Below are positions 1 to 8,150 of a DNA stretch of 64,000 bases, one piece after another (positions within the stretch are counted from its first letter, which is position 1; every line of letters begins with the position of its first letter). Under the pieces are notes generated by a model that worked only from the letters and a program-made list of their open reading frames with translations, searched no databases and was not told where the DNA came from. The translations under genes were made by a program, and so were the position numbers. Source of the DNA: Halobacillus litoralis. Lineage in GTDB: Bacteria > Bacillota > Bacilli > Bacillales > Halobacillaceae. The stretch covers positions 1 through 64,000 of the forward strand of contig NZ_WMEW01000015.1 in the NCBI RefSeq assembly GCF_009856355.1, in the 5' to 3' direction.

Positions 1-93
1 TTTTAACACCTTAATACCTCCTTGCATTACTTTAACTATAACATCTATAAACCATATATCCCTAAGTGAATTGAGAGCTTCAAACCTTATTAT

Positions 94-147
94 CTCGAAA
101 CTGAGTCTTCCAGAAAACTGCCCATTTACTGGAAGACTCGATTTCAA
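94..147. repeat. Imperfect palindrome of the cassette-array repeat family
   Basis: Left arm CTCGAAACTGAGTCTTCCAG and right arm CTGGAAGACTCGATTTCAAG pair at 17 of 20 positions around a 14-nt centre. This is the most compact and symmetric copy of the repeat found at almost every gene junction from 49 to 64 kb. The stretch 1-310 around it holds no convincing gene. Confidence 0.75.
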
Positions 148-346
148 GGTAAATATCCGATTCGGGATACAAGATTCAATTGTCAAATCGTGAAAGTAGA
201 TAATCTGAGGGTATCATTTGAAAGGCTTTCAGGATATCGGTTGCTCTCACAGACGTCACCCCCTTGTATTTGATAACCCTGTTATAGAATACTTGTTCGA
301 ATTGTTCAAATATCAACAACAAACTTTAACAAAGCCAAAATAAAAA

Positions 347-380
347 AGCTCAGAGACAGGAGGTGTCTCTGAGCTTTTTT
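347..380 (-). terminator. Terminator of the thiamine operon
   Basis: A 12-bp perfect stem (AGCTCAGAGACA with its complement) has a 5-nt loop and is flanked by A and T tracts. It lies directly after the thiF stop codon and could work on both strands. Confidence 0.85.
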
Positions 381-1399
381 CATCCGGTATAACGATGGTA
401 AAGGGTTTTGGCTTCGGCTGTATCCTGCGTGCCGTGAATGAGCGCACGCCCATCCTTAAAGAACACCATCCGCTTATCCCCGGTCGTAAACGACAGCAGA
501 TAAGGATTCTGATCCACCTTGCCGTCCTGACCGGACAACGTCTCAGCAAGAACGGTAAGATCCCATTCCTGCTTTGCTGCCGGGCGGATCTGCACAGAGT
601 CCCTTCCGCAAAGAACCGCGGTCTTCATCTGCTGATCATAGGATAGGAATGGATAGGACGCCTCCCGGCCGCAGGACGGACAGTCGTCCTTTTTCACGCT
701 GGAGACGCCGATGGATGAATGCTGGTTCGTCCATAGATCAAAAGAAACGAGTTTCTTCCTGACAGCGTCCCAGTCTTCCACTAACAGTTTCATAGCTTCC
801 ACTGTCTGATGAGCGGTCACCATCTGAACCGCCGGGCTGATAATGCCGGCGGTATCGCACGTCAAACCTCCGAGCGGCACCTGGTCCATCAAGCAGTGCA
901 GACACGGCGATTCTCCCGGCAGAATGGTATAGCTTATGCCATAGCTGCCGACACACGCCCCGTAGATCCAGGGAATGTCATGCTTTTGGGATAAGTCATT
1001 GATGATCATCCGGATATCGAAATTGTCGGTGGCATCCATGATGACATCCACTCCGTCCAAGAGCGGTTCCAGTTCCAGCGGTGTCGCATCGACGACCCGT
1101 GCATCGATGACTGTTTCACTGTTCACCTCCTGCAGGCGCTGACGGGCAGCGACCGCTTTCGGAAGGCGGGTGTCCGCGTCTTTTTCTGTATACAACTGCT
1201 GACGCTGGAGATTGCTCCATTCAACATAATCCCGGTCAAGGATCGTCAGTTTCCCGATCCCGGCACGCACGAGGTTTTCAGCGGCCCCCGTGCCGAGGGC
1301 ACCTGCCCCGACAATCAGCACATGTTTGCTGCTGATTTTCTTCTGCCCCTTTTCCCCGATGGGCTGGAACAAGGTCTGTCTGGAATATCGGTCATTCAT
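380..1399 (-). CDS. thiF: Sulfur carrier protein ThiS adenylyltransferase ThiF
   Basis: An E1-like enzyme that adenylates the C-terminal glycine of ThiS so that sulfur can be loaded for thiazole synthesis. The 339-aa product has the nucleotide-binding GAGALG at about residues 31-36, the [13 protein letters not shown] substrate strand (55-67), two CxxC zinc pairs (C166/C169 and C240/C243) and a candidate active-site Cys in LTCDTAGI (C181). About 90 residues follow the second CxxC as a less conserved tail. The start overlaps the thiG stop as ATGA, so translation is probably coupled. MoeB is the main alternative by fold, but the operon context settles on ThiF. Confidence 0.93.
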   Translation of the reverse strand: MNDRYSRQTLFQPIGEKGQKKISSKHVLIVGAGALGTGAAENLVRAGIGKLTILDRDYVEWSNLQRQQLYTEKDADTRLPKAVAARQRLQEVNSETVIDARVVDATPLELEPLLDGVDVIMDATDNFDIRMIINDLSQKHDIPWIYGACVGSYGISYTILPGESPCLHCLMDQVPLGGLTCDTAGIISPAVQMVTAHQTVEAMKLLVEDWDAVRKKLVSFDLWTNQHSSIGVSSVKKDDCPSCGREASYPFLSYDQQMKTAVLCGRDSVQIRPAAKQEWDLTVLAETLSGQDGKVDQNPYLLSFTTGDKRMVFFKDGRALIHGTQDTAEAKTLYHRYTG

Positions 1400-2163
1400 G
1401 TTCGGCTCATTCCCTCCATTGGACTGCTGGCCGCAGCGTAACGCTTTTTCGGAATTCTCCCTGCTTCATATCCAAGCCGTCCGGCCTGAATGGCGAGCTT
1501 CATAGCTTCTGCCATTTTCACAGGATCGTCGGCGGCGGATACAGCGGTATTCAGCAGAACACCATCGGCACCAAGCTCCATGGCCGCCGCCGCATCCCCC
1601 GGTGAACCGATGCCCGCATCTACAATGACCGGGACCTCGGCCTGTTCAATGATCAAATCCAGCTGATGCGGGTTGAGAATTCCCTGCCCTGATCCGATCG
1701 GAGACGCCCCGGGCATCACCGCATGGGCGCCCATTTCTTCCAGCCTTTTGGCTAGGACGACGTCATCAGACGTATAAGGAAGAACCGTAAAGCCTTCCTC
1801 CAACAGCATTTCAGTCGCCTTTAACGTTTCGACAGGATCAGGGAGCAGCGTTTTTTTACAGCCGATGACTTCGACTTTAATCATATCGCAAAGTCCGGAA
1901 GCTTTGGCTAATTTTGCATGCCGTACGGCCTCTTCAGCATTTTCCGCGCCTGCCGTATTGGGCAGGAGTGTATAGCGGCCGGTGTCCAGCTGTTGAAGCA
2001 GATCCGGCTGCTGCGGTTCAAAAATATTCATCCTCCGGACGGTAAACGTGAGAATATCGGTTTCTGATACATCTACGGCCTTTTTCTGCGTTTCAAAATC
2101 AGGATATTTCCCTGTCCCCAAAAGCAGTCGTGAGTTAAACGTGAAATTTCCAATCTTAAGCAT
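1396..2163 (-). CDS. thiG: Thiazole synthase ThiG
   Basis: Condenses deoxyxylulose phosphate, dehydroglycine from ThiO and sulfur from ThiS thiocarboxylate into the thiazole phosphate ring. The 255-aa length is normal for the family. The Schiff-base lysine is K96 in MIKVEVIG. The phosphate-binding end is seen as [20 protein letters not shown], with [12 protein letters not shown] following. The gene starts one base after the thiS stop and overlaps thiF. Confidence 0.96.
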   Translation of the reverse strand: MLKIGNFTFNSRLLLGTGKYPDFETQKKAVDVSETDILTFTVRRMNIFEPQQPDLLQQLDTGRYTLLPNTAGAENAEEAVRHAKLAKASGLCDMIKVEVIGCKKTLLPDPVETLKATEMLLEEGFTVLPYTSDDVVLAKRLEEMGAHAVMPGASPIGSGQGILNPHQLDLIIEQAEVPVIVDAGIGSPGDAAAAMELGADGVLLNTAVSAADDPVKMAEAMKLAIQAGRLGYEAGRIPKKRYAAASSPMEGMSRT

Positions 2164-2164
2164 T

Positions 2165-2368
2165 TTATCCGCCTCCTACGAACTGGACCAGTTCCATTTG
2201 ATCGCCTTCATGCACCTGTGAATCGGCGTGCTCGCTTTTTTCCAGAATTGTATCGTTCAGTTCCACTATGACCACCCGGTTATCCAATTGGAAATGACTC
2301 AAAAGCGTACGGACATCAGCCAGGTGGTCAGGTATTTCATGCCACTCGCCGTTTATTTTCACATTCAT
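2165..2368 (-). CDS. thiS: Sulfur carrier protein ThiS
   Basis: A 67-aa ubiquitin-like carrier that brings sulfur to ThiG as a C-terminal thiocarboxylate. The protein ends in VQFVGGG, giving the obligatory terminal Gly-Gly. It lies between thiO and thiG in the Bacillus order and has a GGAGGATCATC ribosome-binding site just upstream. Confidence 0.95.
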   Translation of the reverse strand: MNVKINGEWHEIPDHLADVRTLLSHFQLDNRVVIVELNDTILEKSEHADSQVHEGDQMELVQFVGGG

Positions 2369-2380
2369 GATGATCCTCCT

Positions 2381-3490
2381 TTATAACGTGATGAAGCTTT
2401 GTCCACTCGTCACCCAGTCCGGATCCACCTGCTTCCCTTCGATTTGATCGGCCACCAGCGTTCCAGTCACCGCCGAAAGCAGGATACCGTTCCGGTAATG
2501 ACCCGTTGCCAGCCACAGCCCTTTTTTCTCAGGGTGAGGGCCGACATAAGGGATGCCGCTTTTCGTCTGTGGCCGGATCCCCGCCCACGTGTGTTCGATT
2601 TTGGCACCCTGCAGGGAAGGAAGAAGGTCCCTCGCTTTTTCCATCAATTGAAAAAGACCTTCCACGGTAACGGACTCATCGAAGGAACCCGCCTGTTCGG
2701 TAGCGCCGATCACGAGTCGGTTTCCCGCCTTCGGGACGATATAGCATCCTTTTGTAAAAAGAGTCCCTGCGATGAGCGGCCGTTCCGTCTGAACTGAAAA
2801 GCATTCCCCTTTAACCGGATACGTTTCCACAATGGTGCGGTCGTGGTTCAGCAGCGATGCGCTCCATGCCCCGGCGGCTGCGATGACTGCCTCCCCGGTA
2901 TACGTCCCCCCGCCGGTTCTGACTCCAACGACCCGCCCGTTTTCTTCCATAAAGCCGGTGACGTCGGTATGCTCTAGAAAATCCGCTCCGAGGGCCGATG
3001 CCGATGCTGCATACGCTTTTGTCAGCTGCGGTGCGTCCACCTGACCGTCCTCCGGCAGGTATAAAGCTCCCCAAAAACGGTCCGAAAGAGCCGGCTCTTT
3101 TTGACGCATCTCCCCGGCATCCATCCACTCGGCCTTCTCCCCGGCAGTCTCCTGGAACCGCCCCAGCTGCTGCAGCGATTCCGCTTCCCCTTTGGAGGAG
3201 GCGATTTTATACAGCCCTTTCTGCTGCAGCCCGATGTCTATTCCGCTGAGCTCCTTCAATTCGACTGCCAAGGAAGGAAACATCGCCCGGCTCGTTCTGG
3301 CCATTTGAAAGAGTGAATCGTCCCCTTTCAGTTCGGACTGAGCACCGAGCATACCCGCTGCGGCGCTTGATGCCTTCTGCCCGGTTTTCCCCCGGTCGAT
3401 GACGAGCACTTTTTTCTGCCGCCTGGCAAGCTGATAGGACACAGAACTGCCAATGACTCCTCCACCTACAACGATTGCGTCATAAAGCAT
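2381..3490 (-). CDS. thiO: Glycine oxidase ThiO
   Basis: An FAD enzyme that oxidises glycine to the imine used by ThiG. The dinucleotide-binding VVGGGVIGSS is at residues 6-15, and the DAO-type end has GIRPQTKSGIPYVGP and TGHYRNGILL. The reading frame is open further upstream. I place the start at ATG 3490 because it follows GGAAAGGAGATGAAGGG, lies 4 nt after the tenI stop and gives 369 aa, the size usual for Bacillus ThiO. Confidence 0.93.
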   Translation of the reverse strand: MLYDAIVVGGGVIGSSVSYQLARRQKKVLVIDRGKTGQKASSAAAGMLGAQSELKGDDSLFQMARTSRAMFPSLAVELKELSGIDIGLQQKGLYKIASSKGEAESLQQLGRFQETAGEKAEWMDAGEMRQKEPALSDRFWGALYLPEDGQVDAPQLTKAYAASASALGADFLEHTDVTGFMEENGRVVGVRTGGGTYTGEAVIAAAGAWSASLLNHDRTIVETYPVKGECFSVQTERPLIAGTLFTKGCYIVPKAGNRLVIGATEQAGSFDESVTVEGLFQLMEKARDLLPSLQGAKIEHTWAGIRPQTKSGIPYVGPHPEKKGLWLATGHYRNGILLSAVTGTLVADQIEGKQVDPDWVTSGQSFITL

Positions 3491-3494
3491 CCCT

Positions 3495-4094
3495 TCATCT
3501 CCTTTCCAAATGGTATCGATAACGGCGCACCGCTTCTTCAGCGTTTTCTGCCAGAAGAACACCCGACAGCACAGCCGCTCCCGACGCTCCGTAATGCTTA
3601 AGACGGGCCGCATTTTCCGGTGTTAATCCCCCAATAGCAATGACAGGCAGGGAAACAGCCCCGGTGACGGTCTTCAGTGCGCCAAGCCCCCTTCCCGGCA
3701 GCCCGGGTTTGGAATCCGTCTCAAAGACATGGCCGAATAGAACAGCATCCGCTCCCTCAGCCTCTGCGGCCACCGCTTCTTCTGCCGAATGGACGGAACA
3801 GCTGACGTGTAGAGATGGAAACGCTCGCTTCACGTCTTGAACCGATAAACTGTGACCAGCCAGCTGCACTTGTGGCACCCCTTTTGCTGCTGCTACATCC
3901 ACCCGGTCATTGATGACGAGCTTTTCTTTCGGAAACCCGAGACTGTCTAAAGTCTCAATCGTGTCCGCCGTTTCACGTGCCGACCACTGCTTTTCACGAA
4001 GGTGTAAATAATCCACCCACGGTTCAATCGCGGCTGCCCTCGGACAAAGTTCCGCCGGAGACTGGCGTCCTGTGGAGATGACATGCAGGTTCAT
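3495..4094 (-). CDS. tenI: Thiazole tautomerase TenI
   Basis: A ThiE-like TIM barrel that aromatises the ThiG product in bacilli. It shows the family strand DYLHLREKQWSA near residue 35, FPKEKLVIND near 65 and the phosphate-binding VIAIGGLTPENA near 165. I start it at ATG 4094 (MNLHVIS), which overlaps the tenA stop as ATGA and gives 199 aa. An open frame continues 14 codons upstream inside tenA. Thiamine phosphate synthase ThiE is the alternative, but gene order favours TenI. Confidence 0.88.
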   Translation of the reverse strand: MNLHVISTGRQSPAELCPRAAAIEPWVDYLHLREKQWSARETADTIETLDSLGFPKEKLVINDRVDVAAAKGVPQVQLAGHSLSVQDVKRAFPSLHVSCSVHSAEEAVAAEAEGADAVLFGHVFETDSKPGLPGRGLGALKTVTGAVSLPVIAIGGLTPENAARLKHYGASGAAVLSGVLLAENAEEAVRRYRYHLERR

Positions 4095-4786
4095 GCACGT
4101 CCTGCCGCCATCGACTGCTTCAGGTCGAACGGCCATTCCTCCATGCGGTACGCCATCTCCCAGAACATATATTCATATTGGCTGCTGATGATAAACAATT
4201 CCTTCATCCGGGCCCTTCCGGCATCTGTCTTCTTTTCAGCCAGTTCATCAAGGCGCTCGATCTGCTCCTCCACAAGTGTACGGAACCAATCTCCTCCATA
4301 AGCGGCAATCCACTCCTGGTACACGGGTTCTTCCGGCGACGATTCTTTCAAATGTTCACCGACTTCATAATAAAGCCAGTAGCACGGCAGGATCGTTGCA
4401 ATCACATCTGCTAAATCTCCATCGTACGCCCCTCTGTACATGTGAGACGCATATGCATACGCCGTCGGCGACGGTTTGAACTGCTCCCGCTCCTCCTGCG
4501 TAATCCCCAGCTGCTTCGAAAAATTCTCATGAAGTCCAAGTTCTGCTTCGTACGTACTCTGAGCATGAGACGCCATATTGGCCATCACGGCCATATCTTC
4601 AGACTTGGCAGCTCCAAGCGACTGGACCCTTGCAAAATGAGACAGATAATAGGAATCCTGGAGGACATAATGACGGAACTTTTCAATGGGAAGCGTCCCT
4701 TCTCCGATACCTTTCACAAAAGGATGCTGAAAGCTTCCTTCCCAAATCTCATCCACGGCTTTTCTGATTTCTTCTGAAAATTTCAA
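4091..4786 (-). CDS. tenA: Aminopyrimidine aminohydrolase TenA
   Basis: Salvages degraded thiamine by hydrolysing aminopyrimidine to HMP. The helical TENA/THI-4 fold is recognisable from WEGSFQHPFVKGIGEGTLP and YVLQDSYYLSHFARVQ near the N-terminus, with the Glu-rich C-terminal helix FWEMAYRMEEWPF. I prefer a TTG start at 4786 (LKFSEE) because AAAGGAGAGG lies 6 nt upstream and the Bacillus homologue begins at this point; an ATG 11 codons upstream has no such site. It is the first gene of the operon, after the TPP riboswitch. Confidence 0.9.
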   Translation of the reverse strand: MKFSEEIRKAVDEIWEGSFQHPFVKGIGEGTLPIEKFRHYVLQDSYYLSHFARVQSLGAAKSEDMAVMANMASHAQSTYEAELGLHENFSKQLGITQEEREQFKPSPTAYAYASHMYRGAYDGDLADVIATILPCYWLYYEVGEHLKESSPEEPVYQEWIAAYGGDWFRTLVEEQIERLDELAEKKTDAGRARMKELFIISSQYEYMFWEMAYRMEEWPFDLKQSMAAGRA

Positions 4787-4833
4787 GTCCAACCTCTCCT
4801 TTGATGAACGATCCGCCACTGGCTTTACCTACT

Positions 4834-4870
4834 AAAAAAGCCACTTTCCCCGGCATAGGAGAAAGTGGCT
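4834..4870 (-). terminator. Expression-platform terminator of the TPP riboswitch
   Basis: AGCCACTTTC pairs with GAAAGTGGCT and is followed on the minus strand by six T. It lies between the aptamer and tenA. The 3' side of the aptamer (GGGAAGTGGCC) resembles the 5' stem arm, so mutually exclusive pairing is plausible. Confidence 0.85.
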
Positions 4871-4907
4871 GATCTATACATTCATTTCGATCGACATATA
4901 TAGTCTT

Positions 4908-5006
4908 CGGCCACTTCCCTACGCTGGTATAAGCCAGATCAGGTTCCAAGAGTCTTAAAGCATTACTTTAATCTCAGCCTTTGAGAAGGCACCCCTAGTG
5001 GATCGC
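4908..5006 (-). promoter_or_regulatory. TPP riboswitch (thi box)
   Basis: On the minus strand the conserved elements appear in order: GGGTGCC, GGCTGAGA, then GGAACCTGATCTGG, then TATACCAGCGTAGGGAAGTGG. It precedes a terminator and the whole tenA-thiF operon. By family knowledge thiamine pyrophosphate binding favours termination. Confidence 0.95.
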
Positions 5007-5051
5007 TCTGTATTTAATTTCTCTTTCATCGTAACACGTTAGAATTTTTTG

Positions 5052-5492
5052 TCAAAAATAGATTTTCGTATGACGTTCCACCGCTTTCCTGATACTGTCG
5101 GCTGTCCATGGAGGAATCGGGAGGGGACCTTCCCGCTCACCCGGATCGATCCAGACGATGCCGGATACTTCCTCCGGACTTCTTATCCATGGCTCTCCTG
5201 TGAAATCGGTTGCTAAAAACACGAGATTCAGAACCTGGGTGTCACCGATTAAAAAGGTGCTGCTGTGCACATAGGTCAGTTCTCCCCCCAGGGTAATGCC
5301 GATTTCCTCTTTGATTTCGCGGCGGACATTGTCCTCCAGCACGTGAAGGGAATCCGGGCTGAACTCCATTTTTCCCCCGGGCAGCGAATACAGACCTCCC
5401 GCGTGCTCCTCTTCTGCTGACCTTTGAATAAGCAGAATACGGCTGTCTTTCATAATCGCTGCTTCTACGTTTACGATAAATGTATGGGACAT
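5052..5492 (-). CDS. NUDIX hydrolase
   Basis: A 146-aa nucleoside-diphosphate-X hydrolase with unknown substrate. The C-terminal half of the Nudix box is intact (REIKEEIGI), and GGKMEF marks its start, but the two are separated by a few more residues than in the standard box. The usual first Glu is therefore not where expected. I start at ATG 5492 (MSHTFIVNV), which has GGAAAGGGG 7 nt upstream; the frame is open 8 codons further. It stands alone, divergent from the next gene. Confidence 0.8.
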   Translation of the reverse strand: MSHTFIVNVEAAIMKDSRILLIQRSAEEEHAGGLYSLPGGKMEFSPDSLHVLEDNVRREIKEEIGITLGGELTYVHSSTFLIGDTQVLNLVFLATDFTGEPWIRSPEEVSGIVWIDPGEREGPLPIPPWTADSIRKAVERHTKIYF

Positions 5493-5651
5493 AAATAAAC
5501 CCCTTTCCGCATCCAATCCTTACCAATTTCGACACACCGCATCAAACTCCTCCCCGGCTTGACAAGAAGTAGATGAGCATATTCTTTGTGGATCTTTCCC
5601 AAACACCGTACGATACTCTTTGCAGTAAAAAGATGAAGAGGTGTTTCAACT

Positions 5652-6443
5652 ATGGATTTACAACTTAAAGATAAACTTATCCTTGTGACCGGCTCTACTC
5701 AAGGAATTGGAAAAGAAATCGCGAAAACTTTCCTTGAAGAAGGGGCACGCGTCGTTATTAATGGACGGACCGCGGAAAAGCTCGATCATGTGGTAGAGGA
5801 ATTCAAACATCTCGGAGACATTCAGGGAATTGCCGCTGATGTGTCAACGAAAGAAGGGGCAGATGCGCTGATCCAAAAAGTCGATGCCATCGGTGACCTT
5901 GATGTACTTGTGAATAATACCGCCATGTTTGAAGTGAAAGACGTGGAAGATGTAACCGATGAGGAATGGATGGGGTACTTTGAAACCAACATTATGAGTG
6001 CCGTGCGTTTGTCCCGCCACTTCCTTCCAAAAATGCTTGAACGCGATACGGGACGGATCCTGAACATTTCCAGTGAAGCCGGCGTCAAACCGCTGGCGGA
6101 AATGATTCCGTACTCCACCACCAAAGGAGCCGTCAACTCCTTGACCCGCGGTCTGGCGGAGCGTACAAAAGGCACCAGCGTAACGGTGAACGCCGTCCTT
6201 CCGGGGCCGACATGGACCGAAGGAGTCGCTGGATTCATGCAGGGAGCAGCGGAAAACGCAGGCGAAGAGCTGGAATCCTTTACGAAGGATTACTTTAACA
6301 ACAATGAGCCGACCTCCCTCATCCAGCGTTTTGGTACTGTTGAAGAAGTGGCAGGTATCGTCGTTTACCTCGCTTCCCCTAAAGCTTCAGCCATTAATGG
6401 AGCCATGCAGAAGGTCGAAGGCGGCATCATCCGTTCTGTCTAA
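5652..6443 (+). CDS. Short-chain dehydrogenase/reductase
   Basis: A 263-aa classical SDR oxidoreductase of unknown substrate. The cofactor motif TGSTQGIG is at residues 14-21, the NNAG motif is present as NNTA, and the catalytic set is Ser in NISSEAG plus YSTTK. The R in NGRT after beta-2 suggests NADPH. The start has AGAGGTG upstream. The gene is monocistronic and ends at a strong terminator. Confidence 0.9.
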   Translation: MDLQLKDKLILVTGSTQGIGKEIAKTFLEEGARVVINGRTAEKLDHVVEEFKHLGDIQGIAADVSTKEGADALIQKVDAIGDLDVLVNNTAMFEVKDVEDVTDEEWMGYFETNIMSAVRLSRHFLPKMLERDTGRILNISSEAGVKPLAEMIPYSTTKGAVNSLTRGLAERTKGTSVTVNAVLPGPTWTEGVAGFMQGAAENAGEELESFTKDYFNNNEPTSLIQRFGTVEEVAGIVVYLASPKASAINGAMQKVEGGIIRSV

Positions 6444-6452
6444 ACCTCCCAG

Positions 6453-6484
6453 ACACCCGTTCTTCACTGGACGGGTGTTTTTTT
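6453..6484 (+). terminator. Terminator after the SDR gene
   Basis: ACACCCGT and ACGGGTGT form the stem with a 10-nt loop and a run of T follows. Confidence 0.85.
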
Positions 6485-6527
6485 ACGCTTATCTCAGGTA
6501 AAATATGGCTCGGAAAGGAGGAAATCA

Positions 6528-6776
6528 ATGACACAACTAAAGGTCCTTTCTGCGTGGAACATCCTTCCCGCTGCGCTTTTGATCACTGCCGGATGGTTTC
6601 TGTTGGATGACAATCCCTCCAACACCTACACGGGAGTCCTCTTTCTTATCCTGTTCTGGACAGTGAAAAGCGGACTGGACGCCTGGAGGTATCACTTGAT
6701 CCATCAAAACAAGCATGCCTTCTTAAACCTGGGCCTGACTGCTGTCAGCCTGGTCCTTCTTTTCTATGTTCTATAA
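6528..6776 (+). CDS. Small membrane protein, unknown function
   Basis: 82 aa with about three hydrophobic segments (residues 10-26, 33-47, 64-82) and a short charged linker (WRYHLIHQNKHA). AAAGGAGG lies 7 nt before the ATG. The downstream gene in the same direction is a DUF3953-like membrane protein. I do not recognise the family. Confidence 0.7.
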   Translation: MTQLKVLSAWNILPAALLITAGWFLLDDNPSNTYTGVLFLILFWTVKSGLDAWRYHLIHQNKHAFLNLGLTAVSLVLLFYVL

Positions 6777-6837
6777 AGAGAGGATCGCAAGCAACAATAG
6801 AGAACCGTCTTATACCAACAGTAAGGAGCGGGTACAT

Positions 6838-7071
6838 ATGTTAAAACGAATTCGAATCACTTTATCAGTCCTCATCGTCCTTTTGTCCGGGTACGGATTA
6901 TGGACAGGTACATCCGGGGACCTTTTGTCTTTCATCCTCGCAGGTGCAGCCATTCTCATGGTTATCCTTGGCGTAGAAGAACAAAGAGAAACAACCAAAT
7001 GGCGCGCCTCCCTTTATTATGCCGTGTCTGTTTTCTGCCTGACGGCTTCCACAGCCGGATTCATCCAATAG
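6838..7071 (+). CDS. DUF3953-like membrane protein
   Basis: 77 aa with three predicted membrane segments. The N-terminal half (ITLSVLIVLLSGYGL, then ILMVILGVEEQRE) resembles the YczI/DUF3953 family from memory. The ATG at 6838 has AAGGAG 9 nt upstream; an open frame extends further 5' without a ribosome site. No function is known to me. Confidence 0.65.
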   Translation: MLKRIRITLSVLIVLLSGYGLWTGTSGDLLSFILAGAAILMVILGVEEQRETTKWRASLYYAVSVFCLTASTAGFIQ

Positions 7072-7177
7072 AAAGAGCTTCTTGAGAAGGAGCATTGCCC
7101 CCGTCAAGCAGAACGTGGCTAAACGCAAACGGCAATCGCAGATACACTAAGGGAGAAATCCTTTTTTCCACATGAGA

Positions 7178-7200
7178 AGAGCCCCTTGAGAGGGCTCTTT
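7178..7200 (-). terminator. Terminator of the DUF523 gene
   Basis: AAGAGCCC and GGGCTCTT enclose a 7-nt loop at the 3' end of the minus-strand gene. Confidence 0.7.
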
Positions 7201-7657
7201 ACACCAACGTATGGATAAAATCGATTTCACTCATCACCTGAATGCCGTTCCGTTCGAGCAGGGCTGTCGTCACGCCTTTCCCAGACACCTTTCGTCCGCT
7301 GAAGGTGCCGTCATGGACGACCGTACTGCCGCACGACGGACTTCCTTCCTTCAACACAACCGTATCAATGTTGAGATCCCTTACTTTTTCCAATGTCAAA
7401 TAAGCACCTCTTATGTACGTCTCCGTCACGTCCGTTCCTGTCTTTTCCATCACGCGGGCACGGCCTCTCAATACATCCTCTCCATCCCCGCCGACAATCT
7501 CAGCTGGAGGCCGCGGCACCATGAAGCCTCCCAGCAGTTCCGGACAGGCGGAAACCGCTCTCTTTTCCAATATTAATTTCTGCACTTCTTCCTGGAGGCA
7601 GTCCGTGCCATCGTAACGCACTTTTATACCAGCCAGACAGGAACTGATCAAAATCAC
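7199..7657 (-). CDS. DUF523 family protein
   Basis: 152 aa of a widespread cytoplasmic family of unknown function. Conserved features seen are ISSCLAG at the N-terminus, CPELLGGF near residue 38, and LKEGSPSCG with the paired Cys typical of the family near residue 105. It stands alone with its own terminator. Confidence 0.88.
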   Translation of the reverse strand: MILISSCLAGIKVRYDGTDCLQEEVQKLILEKRAVSACPELLGGFMVPRPPAEIVGGDGEDVLRGRARVMEKTGTDVTETYIRGAYLTLEKVRDLNIDTVVLKEGSPSCGSTVVHDGTFSGRKVSGKGVTTALLERNGIQVMSEIDFIHTLV

Positions 7658-7765
7658 CCTTCTTTTCCTCCCTTTGTTTTTTAATTAGCTCTGTTATTGA
7701 TCTTTTAAACGATTACTAAATCGTCTCCGTCTGGAATCAGGGGTCCGGTCCATTATTTACTCAGG

Positions 7766-7895
7766 GGATGGGATGGCAGGGAAAACCGTCCGCTTTCCGC
7801 GGGGAACGATGAGCCTCCTCGAACTTCGTTCTCCGGGGTCTCACCTTGTTCCTTTTTCCCGCAGGAGTCTACCTGTTTTCCCTGCCATCCCTTTC
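7766..7895. repeat. GC-rich palindromic intergenic element
   Basis: A perfect 17-bp inverted repeat (GGGATGGCAGGGAAAAC at 7770-7786 and its complement at 7875-7891) encloses GC-rich inner palindromes (TTTCCGCGGGG with TTCCCGCAGG). No gene is supported between 7658 and 8145. The inner motif type recurs in the IS1182-like remnants further right. Confidence 0.7.
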
Positions 7896-7949
7896 GTAGT
7901 GGTGTAACGGACTTCGGTTATATCCTTTCTAACTACCCTTCTTTGAAGA

Positions 7950-8024
7950 GACCGCCTTGGGAATGGCGGGACTCCTGTGGGATGAAGGTCCCCCACGGAA
8001 AGGGAGTCATTCCCAAGGCCGCCT
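7950..8024. repeat. Second GC-rich palindromic element
   Basis: GCCTTGGGAATG at 7954-7965 pairs perfectly with CATTCCCAAGGC at 8008-8019. Inner arms GGGACTCC and GGGAGTC pair imperfectly. It lies 55 nt from the preceding palindrome in the same intergenic region. Confidence 0.65.
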
Positions 8025-8111
8025 CATACAAATCCCTGACAGAAAGGGGAGATAGAAGCTCACATGTTAAATAATAACAACCCCAAGCCAAAACAGAGCC
8101 TTTTAAATAAG

Positions 8112-8146
8112 AGAAGCCCGGACCCTTCGAACAGAGTCCGGCCTTT
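8112..8146 (-). terminator. Terminator of the egtBD operon
   Basis: On the minus strand GGCCGGACTC pairs with GGGTCCGGGC around a short loop, followed by a T-rich stretch with some C. It lies just after the egtD stop codon. Confidence 0.7.
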
Positions 8147-8150
8147 CCTC

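Noticed and set aside
5559..5592. SigmaA promoter TTGACA..TATTCT upstream of the SDR gene
   Set aside because: The spacer is only 15 nt, too short to call with confidence.
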